Shown here: piece by piece, positions 24,177 through 33,218 of the stretch
How the letters are laid out: each line of letters opens with the position of its first letter
Position numbering within the stretch: position 1 is the stretch's first letter
Assembly: GCA_045660865.1 (NCBI GenBank)
Contig: JAZREP010000016.1
Coordinates: 1-64,000, forward strand
Length of the DNA stretch: 64,000 nucleotides
Direction: 5' to 3'
Source: CAZRRV01 sp045660865
GTDB taxonomy: Bacteria; Bacillota; Clostridia; Oscillospirales; Acutalibacteraceae
Notes under the pieces: generated by a model
Seen by the model: only the letters and a program-made list of their open reading frames with translations
Database searches by the model: none
What the model was told of the DNA's origin: nothing
Translations under genes and position numbers: made by a program

Positions 24177-25259
24177 TTAATCCAGATAGCCCTCGGCACA
24201 AAGCAGTTCAGCCATTAAAACGGCACCGCCTGCTGCGCCACGGAGCGTGTTGTGTGAAAGACAAACAAATTTGTAATCGTATTGAGTATCCTCACGCAGT
24301 CTGCCGATAGAAACTGCCATACCGCCCTCTAAATCACGTTGTAATTTAGATTGGGGCATATTGTCCTCATAAAAATAGTGGAGGAATTTCTTCGGTGCGC
24401 TGGGAAGTTCTAATTCCTGTGCTCTGCCGGAAAAAGCATTCCATTTTTCAATGATTTGTTCCTTAGTAGGCTTTTTGTCAAAACGTACAAATACGGCTGC
24501 CATATGTCCGTCAGATACCGGCACACGAAGACATTGTGCAGTGAAATGAGGACGGCTGGCATTGACGATTTTGTCACCCTCAACTTTACCCCAAATCTTA
24601 AGCGGCTCTTGTTCGGATTTTTCCTCCTCGCCACCGATAAAGGGGATTACGTTATCAACAATCTCAGGGAAGGTTTCAAAGGTTTTGCCTGCGCCCGAAA
24701 TAGCCTGATAGGTGCAAACCAAAACGTCTTTAACGCCAAACTCAGCATCCAGCGGATAAACTGCCGGTACATAGCTTTGCAAAGAGCAGTTTGATTTTAC
24801 CGCTACAAAGCCACGCTTTGTGCCTAAGCGTTTACGCTGAGCGTGAATAATCTCTGCGTGGTTTGCGTTAAGCTCGGGAACAATCATAGGTACGTCCACA
24901 GTGCCACGGTGTGCGCTGTTGTTAGAAATAACGGGGCACTCCAATTTAGCATAAGCCTCTTCCAAAGCTTTAATTTCATCTTTTTTCATATCAACGGCGC
25001 AGAAAACAAAATCAACCTCGGCTGCGATTTTTTCCATATCCGCTTGTGCATCCATAATAACAAGGTCTGCAACGTTAGCGGGGATTTCTGTTTTCATAGC
25101 CCAACGTTTTTCTACAACGTCTTTATATTTTTTACCGGCTGAACGAGCGCTGGCTGCTAAAACCTTTACATTAAACCAGGGATGGTTTGCCAACAGCGTA
25201 ACAAAACGCTGACCAACCATACCCGTTGCACCGATAATACCAACATTATAATTTTTCAT
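24177..25259 (-). CDS. asd: Aspartate-semialdehyde dehydrogenase (archaeal/fungal-type)
   Basis: Reduces aspartyl phosphate to aspartate semialdehyde for lysine, threonine and methionine synthesis. GIIGATGMVGQRF opens the NADP fold; the catalytic cysteine lies in KSNCSLQSYVPA near residue 155 and SDGHMAAVFVRFD near 255. These patterns and the 360-residue length fit the second Asd subfamily, not the E. coli type. ATG 25259 is preceded by GGAG with 7-nt spacing; a further upstream in-frame start at 25295 lacks homology. First gene of its operon, with a promoter about 130 nt upstream and no recognisable lysine riboswitch. Confidence 0.94.
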   Translation of the reverse strand: MKNYNVGIIGATGMVGQRFVTLLANHPWFNVKVLAASARSAGKKYKDVVEKRWAMKTEIPANVADLVIMDAQADMEKIAAEVDFVFCAVDMKKDEIKALEEAYAKLECPVISNNSAHRGTVDVPMIVPELNANHAEIIHAQRKRLGTKRGFVAVKSNCSLQSYVPAVYPLDAEFGVKDVLVCTYQAISGAGKTFETFPEIVDNVIPFIGGEEEKSEQEPLKIWGKVEGDKIVNASRPHFTAQCLRVPVSDGHMAAVFVRFDKKPTKEQIIEKWNAFSGRAQELELPSAPKKFLHYFYEDNMPQSKLQRDLEGGMAVSIGRLREDTQYDYKFVCLSHNTLRGAAGGAVLMAELLCAEGYLD

Positions 25260-25349
25260 AAAGGGACTCCATTCCGCCGTGGGATATAAATGCAAAACAC
25301 ATTTTTTACTACGGCAATTTTTATAAAACCGCCTTTTTTAAAAAAACGG

Positions 25350-25378
25350 TTGAATATAATTTTAAAGTACAATATAAT
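25350..25378 (+). promoter_or_regulatory. Distal promoter candidate for queA-tgt
   Basis: TTGAAT (25350-25355), 17-nt spacer, consensus TATAAT (25373-25378). It would give a leader of about 90 nt and overlaps the leader of the divergent asd operon. Confidence 0.55.
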
Positions 25379-25396
25379 AACATATATATTCAATTT

Positions 25397-25425
25397 ATTT
25401 TATCATTACTAAAATAGTTTGTCAA
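25397..25425 (-). promoter_or_regulatory. Promoter for asd-dapA-dapB
   Basis: Minus strand TTGACA (25425-25420), 17-nt spacer, TAAAAT (25402-25397). The leader of about 130 nt shows only weak inverted repeats and no lysine riboswitch core. Confidence 0.7.
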
Positions 25426-25446
25426 ACATATTTTATGCTGTATATT
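25419..25446 (+). promoter_or_regulatory. Proximal promoter candidate for queA-tgt
   Basis: TTGTCA (25419-25424), 16-nt spacer, TATATT (25441-25446), 28 nt before the queA ATG. Its -35 box overlaps that of the divergent asd promoter. Confidence 0.5.
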
Positions 25447-25473
25447 GAAAATTTGTGATGTTAGAGGAAACTT

Positions 25474-26493
25474 ATGAAAAAGTCTGATTTTTATTACCAT
25501 TTACCGGAAGAATTGATAGCACAAACACCTATTGAACCAAGAACTTCTTCCCGTTTATTGGTACTACATAAAAATGATGGAAAAACCGAGGATAAGCAGT
25601 TCACCGATTTGATAGATTTTCTGCGTCCGAGGGATTGTTTAATATTGAATAATACCCGTGTTTTACCTGCAAGGCTTTTTGGTACTGCTGAGGATACAGG
25701 TGCAATAGTTGAGTTTGTTTTACTGAAAAACAAATCGCAAGACATTTGGGAATGTTTGGCAGGTCCCGGTAAAAAAGCAAAACCTGGTCGCATATTCCGT
25801 TTTAGTGATGAACTGATCGCTGAGGTTTTGGAAGTCACAGATACCGGAAACAGAATTATTAAGTTTATTTATAACGGCAATTTTTATGAGATTTTAGACA
25901 GAATTGGTGAAATGCCTTTGCCTCATTACATAAAAGAAAAATTAGAGGATAAAGAGCGCTACCAAACTGTATATTCAAAGGAATTAGGCTCGGCGGCAGC
26001 ACCAACTGCAGGACTGCATTTTACACCCGAATATTTAGAAGAAATACAAAAAAGGGGAGTAAATATCGGTTATGTCACTTTGCACGTGGGTCTTGGAACT
26101 TTCCGTCCTGTAAAGGTAGAGGAAATAACTGAGCACACAATGCATTCCGAACATTACATTATGCCCGAAAAAACCGCAGAATTGATTTTAAAAACCAAGG
26201 AGAACGGCGGTAGGGTAATTTGTGTGGGCACAACCTCTTGCCGCACGGTTGAAAGCGTTGCGGCTGAAGGTATTAGGGCTTGCAGCGGAGATACAAGCAT
26301 ATTTATCTATCCCGGTTATAAATTCAAATGTATGGATGCGCTGATTACAAATTTCCATTTGCCGGAAAGCACTTTGATTATGCTTGTCAGCGCCTTTGCG
26401 GGATATGAAAACACAATGTCTGCATACCGTCACGCGGTTGAAGAAAAATACCGCTTTTTTAGTTTCGGTGATGCAATGTTTATAATGGAATAG
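25474..26493 (+). CDS. queA: S-adenosylmethionine:tRNA ribosyltransferase-isomerase
   Basis: Makes epoxyqueuosine on tRNA by transferring the ribosyl part of SAM. N-terminal FYYHLPEELIAQTPIEPR and LILNNTRVLPARLFG are diagnostic, as are GSAAAPTAGLHFT near residue 170, HVGLGTFRPV near 205 and TNFHLPESTLIMLVSAFAG near 288. Length (339) is normal. GAGG precedes ATG 25474. It is followed 54 nt later by tgt, the enzyme that inserts the queuosine precursor, so the two form a functional pair. Confidence 0.96.
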   Translation: MKKSDFYYHLPEELIAQTPIEPRTSSRLLVLHKNDGKTEDKQFTDLIDFLRPRDCLILNNTRVLPARLFGTAEDTGAIVEFVLLKNKSQDIWECLAGPGKKAKPGRIFRFSDELIAEVLEVTDTGNRIIKFIYNGNFYEILDRIGEMPLPHYIKEKLEDKERYQTVYSKELGSAAAPTAGLHFTPEYLEEIQKRGVNIGYVTLHVGLGTFRPVKVEEITEHTMHSEHYIMPEKTAELILKTKENGGRVICVGTTSCRTVESVAAEGIRACSGDTSIFIYPGYKFKCMDALITNFHLPESTLIMLVSAFAGYENTMSAYRHAVEEKYRFFSFGDAMFIME

Positions 26494-26547
26494 GTTAGGC
26501 ATTCCAGCGTTTCGACTAACTACAATTATTATAGAATAGGAGCTTTT

Positions 26548-27678
26548 ATGTTTAAACTAATTAAACAAGAGAATAAAGCAAGGCGTGGAGAGTTTACAAC
26601 TGTACACGGCACCGTGCAGACACCTGCCTTTATGAATGTTGCCACATCGGCGGCAATTAAGGGCGGTGTTTCGGCTTTTGATTTAAAAGAGCTTGGTTGC
26701 CAAATAATGTTAAGCAACACATACCATCTTCACGTGCGCCCGGGGGACAAGCTTATTTATGAGCTTGGCGGATTGCATAAATTCAGCGGTTGGCAAGGCC
26801 CGATTTTGACCGACAGCGGCGGATTTCAGGTTTTTTCACTTGCTAAACTGCGCCAAATAGAAGAGCAGGGTGTAACCTTCTCATCGCATATTGATGGCCG
26901 TAAAATATTTATGGGACCTGAGGAAAGTATGCAAATACAATCACACTTGGGCTCAACTATTGCCATGGCATTTGACGAATGTGTAGAAAACCCAGCCGAG
27001 CATAGTTATTCAGCCGAATCCTGCAAGCGCACAGTGCGTTGGTTAAAGCGCTGTAAGACCGAAATGGCACGTCTTAACAGCTTGGATTCCACCATCAATA
27101 AGCAACAGCTTTTGTTTGGTATTAACCAAGGCTGTACTTATGCCGATTTGCGTGCCGATAATATGAAAGAAATTGCCGAAATGGAACTTGACGGTTACGC
27201 AATTGGCGGTTTGGCGGTAGGGGAGCCGGCGCCTGTTATGTATGAAATGATAGAGGTTGTTGAACCCTTTATGCCTAAAAACAAGCCTCGTTATTTAATG
27301 GGGGTAGGCACTCCTGTCAATATCATTGAGGGCGTTTATAGGGGCGTTGATTTGTTCGACTGTGTTATGCCAAGCCGTAATGCACGGCACGGTCACTTGT
27401 TCACAAAACAAGGTATTATAAACATTAACAATCAAAAGTATGAGAACGACCTTTCGCCGATTGATGAAACCTGTAATTGTCCTACTTGCCGCAAGCATTC
27501 CAGAGCGTATTTGCGCCACCTTTTGAAAAGCGGGGAAATGCTTTACTCTCGCCTTGCGGTGCAACACAATCTTTATTTTTACAATAATCTAATGGCGGAA
27601 ATTCGAACTGCGCTTGATGAAGACAGATTTGAGGCTTACCGCAAAGAAAACGTTGAAATTTTAGGAACAAGAATTTAA
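26548..27678 (+). CDS. tgt: tRNA-guanine transglycosylase
   Basis: Exchanges guanine-34 for preQ1 in tRNAs for Asp, Asn, His and Tyr. DSGGFQVFSL near residue 91, the nucleophile region GVDLFDCVMPSRNARHG near 268 and the zinc site CNCPTC plus downstream His (residues near 308-340) are all present. Length (376) is typical. TAGGAGC precedes ATG 26548. Same transcript as queA in all likelihood; yajC follows with its own promoter. Confidence 0.96.
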   Translation: MFKLIKQENKARRGEFTTVHGTVQTPAFMNVATSAAIKGGVSAFDLKELGCQIMLSNTYHLHVRPGDKLIYELGGLHKFSGWQGPILTDSGGFQVFSLAKLRQIEEQGVTFSSHIDGRKIFMGPEESMQIQSHLGSTIAMAFDECVENPAEHSYSAESCKRTVRWLKRCKTEMARLNSLDSTINKQQLLFGINQGCTYADLRADNMKEIAEMELDGYAIGGLAVGEPAPVMYEMIEVVEPFMPKNKPRYLMGVGTPVNIIEGVYRGVDLFDCVMPSRNARHGHLFTKQGIININNQKYENDLSPIDETCNCPTCRKHSRAYLRHLLKSGEMLYSRLAVQHNLYFYNNLMAEIRTALDEDRFEAYRKENVEILGTRI

Positions 27679-27710
27679 TTGAAAACAAATTGTTAATTTA
27701 CAATTTTTTC

Positions 27711-27739
27711 TTGCTTTATTATGGGCAATAGGATATAAT
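27711..27739 (+). promoter_or_regulatory. Promoter for yajC
   Basis: TTGCTT (27711-27716), 17-nt spacer, consensus TATAAT (27734-27739), 34 nt before the ATG. Confidence 0.65.
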
Positions 27740-27773
27740 ACCCTTATATGTTATAAATACGGAGGAAAAACAA

Positions 27774-28088
27774 ATGAATCTTAATATTATGGCTGCAGAA
27801 AAAGCAGCAAATGCCGGTATGGGCACAATCGGACTGGTTATTTACATCGTTATAATCGGCTTAGTATTCTACTTTTTGATGATTCGTCCCCAGAAGAAAA
27901 AGCAGAAGAAAGAACAAGCTATGCGTGACAGCATCCAAATCGGTGATGAGCTTCTGACAATCGGCGGCTATTACGTAAAGGTTGTTTCCATTAAGGAAGA
28001 CAGCTTTGTTGTAGAGTCTACCGTTGACCACACAAAAATGCGCATTGCAAAATGGGCTATTCAAACAAACAATACTATTCACGACTAA
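27774..28088 (+). CDS. yajC: Preprotein translocase subunit YajC
   Basis: Small membrane protein associated with SecDF. The 104-residue protein has one transmembrane segment (about residues 20-42), then FLMIRPQKKKQKKEQAMRDS, the YajC hallmark, and a soluble domain with IQIGDELLTIGGYYVKV. GGAGGAA precedes ATG 27774. A terminator follows, then the polysaccharide locus. In related genomes queA-tgt-yajC is often continued by a TIGR04086 membrane protein, which here is found 15.7 kb away. Confidence 0.95.
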   Translation: MNLNIMAAEKAANAGMGTIGLVIYIVIIGLVFYFLMIRPQKKKQKKEQAMRDSIQIGDELLTIGGYYVKVVSIKEDSFVVESTVDHTKMRIAKWAIQTNNTIHD

Positions 28089-28096
28089 TAAGCTAG

Positions 28097-28127
28097 AAGC
28101 CTCAAGCAAACGCTTGAGGCTTTTTAA
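28097..28127 (+). terminator. Intrinsic terminator after yajC
   Basis: An 11-bp stem (AAGCCTCAAGC with GCTTGAGGCTT), AAAC loop and T run. Confidence 0.9.
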
Positions 28128-28137
28128 CTTATTTTAA

Positions 28138-28166
28138 TTGCTTTTAAGTTATTTATATGTTATAAT
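28138..28166 (+). promoter_or_regulatory. Promoter 1 of the polysaccharide locus
   Basis: TTGCTT (28138-28143), 17-nt spacer, consensus TATAAT (28161-28166). It would give an unusually long leader of about 200 nt before the first gene. Confidence 0.55.
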
Positions 28167-28272
28167 ATATTATATAAAAGGAAATAATACGCCTATTTAT
28201 CATACAGGTAATTTTTTTAAAAATAAAAAGATAAGAAAGTGATGTTTAACAAATCTTGTATCGTTGCTTTCG

Positions 28273-28352
28273 TTGACAAATAAGGAGTATTATGATAGTG
28301 TATACTATGTATAGTAATGCCTTAGGGTGATGCCTTGCACGTTTATCACTCT
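28273..28352 (+). promoter_or_regulatory. Leader/operator region of the polysaccharide locus
   Basis: Contains a perfect TTGACA (28273-28278) without a good -10 at 17 nt (TATACT lies 22 nt downstream), a palindrome TACTAT-GT-ATAGTA (28303-28316), and an 8-bp hairpin AGGGTGAT/ATCACTCT (28324-28331 with 28345-28352, one G-U pair) just before the Shine-Dalgarno. The over-long spacer overlapping a palindrome suggests a promoter needing an activator; this is inference. Confidence 0.35.
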
Positions 28353-28372
28353 AATTAAAGGACGGTGCTAAA

Positions 28373-29515
28373 ATGAACCCATCGGTAAAGCGAGCGTTTT
28401 TGATAAGTTGCTCAGACCATTATGATGATAGACTACATCTTATTGACCATTGTCTTAAAATGCGTGGCTTTAATACAACATATATCACATCGGATTTTGA
28501 CCACAACGGCAAGAAAGTATTTAAATGCTCGGTTGACGGATGTGTTCAACTTCACGCAAAACCTTATATGAAGAATCTTTCTCTTGCAAGGATTGTGTCT
28601 CATAGAAACTTTGCAAGGGATGTTTTTCGTTATATTGAGGGGTTGGAAGAACAACCTGAAATCATCTGTGTTCAGCTTCCGCCTAATTTCCTTGGCCATT
28701 ATGCCGCAAAATACAAAAAAAGGCATCCCCAGGTTAAAATGGTGTTTGATATATTTGATATGTGGCCCGAAACCTTTCCCGGTGGCAGGGTGAAAAAACT
28801 TCTCGCCCCTATTTTTAGGGTATGGGCATATATAAGGGACCACAGTCTTTATGCTGCGGATTTTATAACCTGTGAATGCGAAATGTTTCTTGAGCTTTTA
28901 AATCTTGATAGCGAAAAAAGCAAAGTGATATATCTATGTAAAGAGGATTATGATTCGAACAATCCCACTATCCTTCAAGAGGATAAAATCCACCTTTGTT
29001 ATTTAGGTGCGATAAATAATATTATCAGCATAGCCGATATATGTTCACTTATAAAACAGGTTTCCGCAAAAAAACCGGTGATTCTCCATATAATCGGCAA
29101 GGGCGAGCGCGAACAAGAGTTTGTTGAAAGTGCAAGGGCGGCAGGCGCCGAGGTTGTTTTTTACGGTGCAGTTTATGATGAAAATAAAAAGGATGAAATA
29201 ATAAGCCGTTGCCACTTTGGACTGAATATTATGAAGTCTTCGGTTTGTGTGGGACTCACAATGAAATCTCTGGATTATTTCAGATTTGGACTTCCTATTA
29301 TTAGTAACATTAAGGGCGATACAAGACGTCTTGTTAAAGAAAAACACATTGGTATTGAACTTGATGATTACTCTGCGGACAAGCTTGTAAACATTACATC
29401 TGATGAATGTTTTAATATGCGTGAAAGAGTAAAAACGTTATTTAAAGAACAGTTTGAAAAAAGTGTTGTTGCTGAAAAATATTTTGGCATAATTGATAGA
29501 ATTACAAAAAATTAA
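28373..29515 (+). CDS. Glycosyltransferase, GT4-like, first gene of the polysaccharide locus
   Basis: A 380-residue GT-B fold glycosyltransferase. The N-terminal domain shows LISCSDHYDDRLHLIDHCLKMRG and the block MVFDIFDMWPETFPGG near residue 125; the C-terminal domain has HIIGKGEREQEFVESARAAGAEVVFYGAV near residue 240 and a donor-site region SVCVGLTMKSLDYFRFGLPIISNI near residue 290. These fit family GT4-type enzymes transferring a sugar to a lipid-linked glycan on the inner membrane face. AGGACGG precedes ATG 28373. Donor and acceptor are unknown. It is followed 16 nt later by the polymerase gene. Confidence 0.82.
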   Translation: MNPSVKRAFLISCSDHYDDRLHLIDHCLKMRGFNTTYITSDFDHNGKKVFKCSVDGCVQLHAKPYMKNLSLARIVSHRNFARDVFRYIEGLEEQPEIICVQLPPNFLGHYAAKYKKRHPQVKMVFDIFDMWPETFPGGRVKKLLAPIFRVWAYIRDHSLYAADFITCECEMFLELLNLDSEKSKVIYLCKEDYDSNNPTILQEDKIHLCYLGAINNIISIADICSLIKQVSAKKPVILHIIGKGEREQEFVESARAAGAEVVFYGAVYDENKKDEIISRCHFGLNIMKSSVCVGLTMKSLDYFRFGLPIISNIKGDTRRLVKEKHIGIELDDYSADKLVNITSDECFNMRERVKTLFKEQFEKSVVAEKYFGIIDRITKN

Positions 29516-29531
29516 AAAAAGAGGAAAAACT

Positions 29532-31073
29532 ATGATTAAAAAACTACCATCATTATTTTGGAATACAACATTATATAAAACAATCTGCATTTGTGCAATG
29601 ATTCTCACACCATCTTACTTATTGTGCTTCTTTCCTCAATATATAAGCGTGGTTTTGCTTTTGTGGGGTGCAGCAATTCTAATTCACGACTTGTTTAATA
29701 GTGACAGAAATATGTTCCGACAAACGGGCAGCGCACTATTAGTTTTGTTTTGTGTTGGATATACGATTACTATTTTGTTTTTTTCTAAAAATGATATTTC
29801 TTCTACACTTCACTTGTTTTGTTGGACTATTCTTGAATTTTTCCTTATCTTTGCTATTGAAAAAGACAAACATAAAGATGTTAAGGCAATAATGGAAGAT
29901 ATATACGGAATAAATCGTGTAATTTCTATTGTTGTAGCAATAACAGCGGTGATAAGCCTTTTGTGCTATTTCTTTAAATTGTCAATAGTTTTTCCTGACC
30001 CGGAAGGACTTAATCATGCCTGGAGTGTTGGTATTATATACGGACGGAACACCGGTATGTACAACAATGCGTTGACCTGCTCTAATGCAATGTTTATAGG
30101 CTGTGTTGCTTCTATATTCAATTTGGTTTTTGCTAAAGGAAAAAAATGGTATGTTTGGGCAGGATATATAAGCTCATTTGTCGTTTGCTACCTTTGCGAA
30201 CTGACAACGCTTACCAGAACGCATACATTTGGAATATACATATTCTTTTTCTCGGTAGTATTCTTTACAGTATATCAACTTTTACTAAAAAAGAATTTTG
30301 GCGTATTCAAAAGACTAGTAGCAGCGTCCTGTGCGGCTTTGATTGTATTTGGCGTTTGTATTGGTGGAGAAAAAGTTGCCAAATTTACTATGAAAGGCAT
30401 TGCTTCTGCAATTCCCACAATCAATGTACAAGAGGTCTTAAACGGAGGAAATTGGTTTGCTCCCATAAAAAGTATACCTAACGAAGAGAGTGTTCAAAAT
30501 TCAGAAGCTGAAATTTCACTTGAAAGAACAGAGATTGAACGTTTGCCTAACTTTTTCTATCCAAGGAATGAATTTTGGAAGGTTGGCCTGCAAGTAATTC
30601 CTAAATCTCCTGTGTTTGGATTTACAACCGGAAATAAAAATTCCACTTCGCTTGAATACGGCACAACAGAATATATAAGCAAATCAAAAGACGGAATTGC
30701 CACATATCATAATGCTTATTTTGATATTGCTGTATCTGCAGGACTGTTGGGACTTGTTCTTATGCTGCTTTTTGTGGGTATTCACCTTGTGAGATCGGTA
30801 CGGGTTTTATTCTCTAAGACTATAGAAAAATTCAACAAAAAATATATGGTTGGATATATCGTTATAGCATCATACTTGGCAATTCATGTCTTCCTTACCT
30901 GTAACTTCTTGGGTGTTCTTTGTCTAACAAATGTATCTGTGTGCATATACTTCTGGATTTTATTAGGCTTTGCATCAGGTTGTAACGGTATTGCTTTAAA
31001 AAATGGCGAAAAACTTTCAGTTGAAAATATAATTGCAAGATTCACAAAAATGAAAGAGGAAGTAAATGAGTAA
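29532..31073 (+). CDS. O-antigen polymerase/ligase-like membrane protein (Wzy)
   Basis: A 513-residue multi-spanning membrane protein with about ten to twelve hydrophobic segments. A large extracellular loop near residues 310-395 ends in the Wzy/WaaL-type pattern YHNAYFDIAVSAGLLGLVLML. ATG 29532 follows AAAGAGGAAAA; an in-frame ATG at 29493 lies in the preceding gene. In a locus with flippase and glycosyltransferases this should polymerise repeat units outside the membrane. Sequence conservation in this group is very low, so polymerase versus ligase rests on context. The gene overlaps the next glycosyltransferase by 8 nt. It carries one of the rare GATC sites (30793). Confidence 0.78.
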   Translation: MIKKLPSLFWNTTLYKTICICAMILTPSYLLCFFPQYISVVLLLWGAAILIHDLFNSDRNMFRQTGSALLVLFCVGYTITILFFSKNDISSTLHLFCWTILEFFLIFAIEKDKHKDVKAIMEDIYGINRVISIVVAITAVISLLCYFFKLSIVFPDPEGLNHAWSVGIIYGRNTGMYNNALTCSNAMFIGCVASIFNLVFAKGKKWYVWAGYISSFVVCYLCELTTLTRTHTFGIYIFFFSVVFFTVYQLLLKKNFGVFKRLVAASCAALIVFGVCIGGEKVAKFTMKGIASAIPTINVQEVLNGGNWFAPIKSIPNEESVQNSEAEISLERTEIERLPNFFYPRNEFWKVGLQVIPKSPVFGFTTGNKNSTSLEYGTTEYISKSKDGIATYHNAYFDIAVSAGLLGLVLMLLFVGIHLVRSVRVLFSKTIEKFNKKYMVGYIVIASYLAIHVFLTCNFLGVLCLTNVSVCIYFWILLGFASGCNGIALKNGEKLSVENIIARFTKMKEEVNE

Positions 31074-32055
31074 TACAGGGGCAACGATTTCGGTTATTAT
31101 TCCCATATACAACGGTGAAAAGTATATCGATAATGCTGTAAATTCTTTTAGCCGACAAACTTTCAAGGATTTTGAAGTGATTTTTGTCAATGATGGCTCA
31201 CAGGATGGCACCAAGGCAATTCTTGACCAACTAAAAGAAAAAGAACTTCCCTTTAAACTTATGGTAGTTCATAAAGAGAATGCAGGGGTAAGTGCTGCGA
31301 GGAACGATGGAATAAAGGTCGCAACGGGGGAGTTTCTTTGCTTTGTTGATGCCGATGATACTATCGCCGATGATTATTTGGAAACTCTTTATGATGCAGC
31401 AATAAAGACAGACGCCAATATTGCTGTCGCTTGGTTAACACGTTCAAAGGAAGATTTTCAACAGCGTGAAAAAAGCGCAGAGATTTTGCAAATTTCCTCA
31501 ACAGAGTTTTTAAGAAAATTCTTATACAAGGGAATAAAATACACTATTTGTGCCTGCATTTTCAAAAAGACCTGCTTTACAGATGCGGGTATTGAATTTC
31601 CCGTAGGATACCCCTACAGTGAGGACGTTTTCGTCTTGTGGCAACTTTTTGCTAGGGAAAAAAGCATAACCGAGGTATGTTATAAAATTTATTACTACTA
31701 TAACAATCCTAAATCCGCTATGAATAAAGGAATTGACACCTCAAGACTTACTGCAGTGGAACTTATGAAAAAACTTGAACCTATTATGGAGGAGTTGAAT
31801 CCTGAGTTTGCAGTAGAGTTTAAAAAGTTTGCAGTTGCTCGCCATAATTGGTCTATTCTTTGGCAGGCAGCCATCAGGCTGGGGTCTTATAGTGAGTTCA
31901 AAGAATATTGCAAACATTTTGAGATGAAAAAAGAGCTGAAAAAAATGCTCAGCTATCCTCAGTTAATGCTTTCAATATCATCGTTAGTTTACATCATTTC
32001 ACCTTTTATTTACTACTGCTTTATAAAACTTCTTGTTGTTTTGAAAATAAAGTAG
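31066..32055 (+). CDS. Glycosyltransferase family 2
   Basis: A 329-residue GT-A fold enzyme. The nucleotide-sugar site appears as ISVIIPIYNGEKYIDNAVNS, followed by FEVIFVNDGSQDGT, NAGVSAARNDGIKVATGEFLCFVDADD (DxD-type motif near residue 105) and FPVGYPYSEDVFVLW. A hydrophobic C-terminal segment (about residues 300-325) may anchor it to the membrane. It overlaps the polymerase gene by 8 nt. It adds a sugar to the growing repeat unit; donor is unknown. Confidence 0.88.
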   Translation: MSNTGATISVIIPIYNGEKYIDNAVNSFSRQTFKDFEVIFVNDGSQDGTKAILDQLKEKELPFKLMVVHKENAGVSAARNDGIKVATGEFLCFVDADDTIADDYLETLYDAAIKTDANIAVAWLTRSKEDFQQREKSAEILQISSTEFLRKFLYKGIKYTICACIFKKTCFTDAGIEFPVGYPYSEDVFVLWQLFAREKSITEVCYKIYYYYNNPKSAMNKGIDTSRLTAVELMKKLEPIMEELNPEFAVEFKKFAVARHNWSILWQAAIRLGSYSEFKEYCKHFEMKKELKKMLSYPQLMLSISSLVYIISPFIYYCFIKLLVVLKIK

Positions 32056-32071
32056 GAACGGAGGAACTTAA

Positions 32072-33187
32072 ATGAAAACAATAGCATTTTATCTGCCGCA
32101 ATTTCACGCCATTCCCGAAAATGACGAATGGTGGGGAAAAGGTTTTACCGAGTGGGTTAATGTAAAAAAGGCAGAGCCTTTGTTTGAGGGACATTATCAA
32201 CCAAGAGTTCCTCTTAATGAAAATTATTACAATTTATTAGAGCCACAAACTATGCGCTGGCAAACACAAATTGCAAAAGAGCATGGTTTATATGGATTCT
32301 GCTTTTATCATTATTGGTTTGACGGACATATGCTTTTGGAAAAACCAATGGAAATGTTGCTAAAAGATAAAACTATAGATTTTCCCTTTTGCGTATGTTG
32401 GGCAAATGAACATTGGACTAAAGCGTGGGTTTCCAAGCAAGACAATATTTTAATTGCGCAACGCTATGGCGAACGAAAAGAATGGGAAGAACATTTCAAT
32501 TATCTGCTTCCGTTTTTTAAAGACGAACGATATATAAAAACAAATGGTAAACCTCTGGTTGTTATCTATCGCCCCGATTTAATAGAATGTCTTAATGATA
32601 TGTTGGATTGTTGGCAAGAACTTGCTGTTAACAATGGTCTGGAAGGGCTGGAATTTGCATATCAGCAAATTCATTTTGATTTACAAAAGGATAAAGATGA
32701 CAGTAGGTTCTCCTATAATATCGAATATCAGCCTAATTATGCGAACTATGATTTATCACATGAAGAATTTGCTTTCTTAAAAAAGGTTAAAAGATGGCTT
32801 ACCCCTATTTTACAAAAAGTAGGCATAAACATTGAGCAGATTAGACCTCAAGGTCTTATAAAGCGAGATTATGACGAGGTTTGGAATGCGATTTTAAATC
32901 GAGTTCCCAGCTCTGAAAAAAGCGTTCCCGGGGCATTTGTTGATTGGGATAACACACCTAGAAAACAAGAAAAAGGAAGCGTATTTTTAAACGTATCACC
33001 TGAAAAGTTTGAAAAGTATATGACGGAACAAATCCGCAGAACGAAAGAAGTTTACAAAAAAGATATGCTTTTCTTGTTCGCGTGGAATGAATGGGCAGAA
33101 GGTGGCTATATGGAGCCTGACGAAAAATACGGATACGGCTATCTTGAGGCACTGAGAAATGCCCTTAAAGCAAACAATGAATTATAA
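32072..33187 (+). CDS. WbsX-like glycan biosynthesis protein (GH99-like fold)
   Basis: A 371-residue cytoplasmic protein of the WbsX/glycosyltransferase-like group related to glycoside hydrolase family 99. The N-terminus IAFYLPQFHAIPENDEWWG and GFTEWVNVKKAEPLF, then GFCFYHYWFDG near residue 75, FCVCWANEHWT near 108, and the late block FLFAWNEWAEGGYMEPD are typical. Such proteins are common in surface polysaccharide loci; the reaction is not settled, with transferase or trimming activity both proposed. A Shine-Dalgarno GGAGG precedes ATG 32072. Confidence 0.85.
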   Translation: MKTIAFYLPQFHAIPENDEWWGKGFTEWVNVKKAEPLFEGHYQPRVPLNENYYNLLEPQTMRWQTQIAKEHGLYGFCFYHYWFDGHMLLEKPMEMLLKDKTIDFPFCVCWANEHWTKAWVSKQDNILIAQRYGERKEWEEHFNYLLPFFKDERYIKTNGKPLVVIYRPDLIECLNDMLDCWQELAVNNGLEGLEFAYQQIHFDLQKDKDDSRFSYNIEYQPNYANYDLSHEEFAFLKKVKRWLTPILQKVGINIEQIRPQGLIKRDYDEVWNAILNRVPSSEKSVPGAFVDWDNTPRKQEKGSVFLNVSPEKFEKYMTEQIRRTKEVYKKDMLFLFAWNEWAEGGYMEPDEKYGYGYLEALRNALKANNEL

Positions 33188-33218
33188 TTTAAATTATTTA
33201 GTGAAAGAAGGAGCTTAA

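Noticed and set aside
25260..25396. Lysine riboswitch in the asd leader
   Set aside because: The leader is about 130 nt and lacks the multi-helix lysine riboswitch core.
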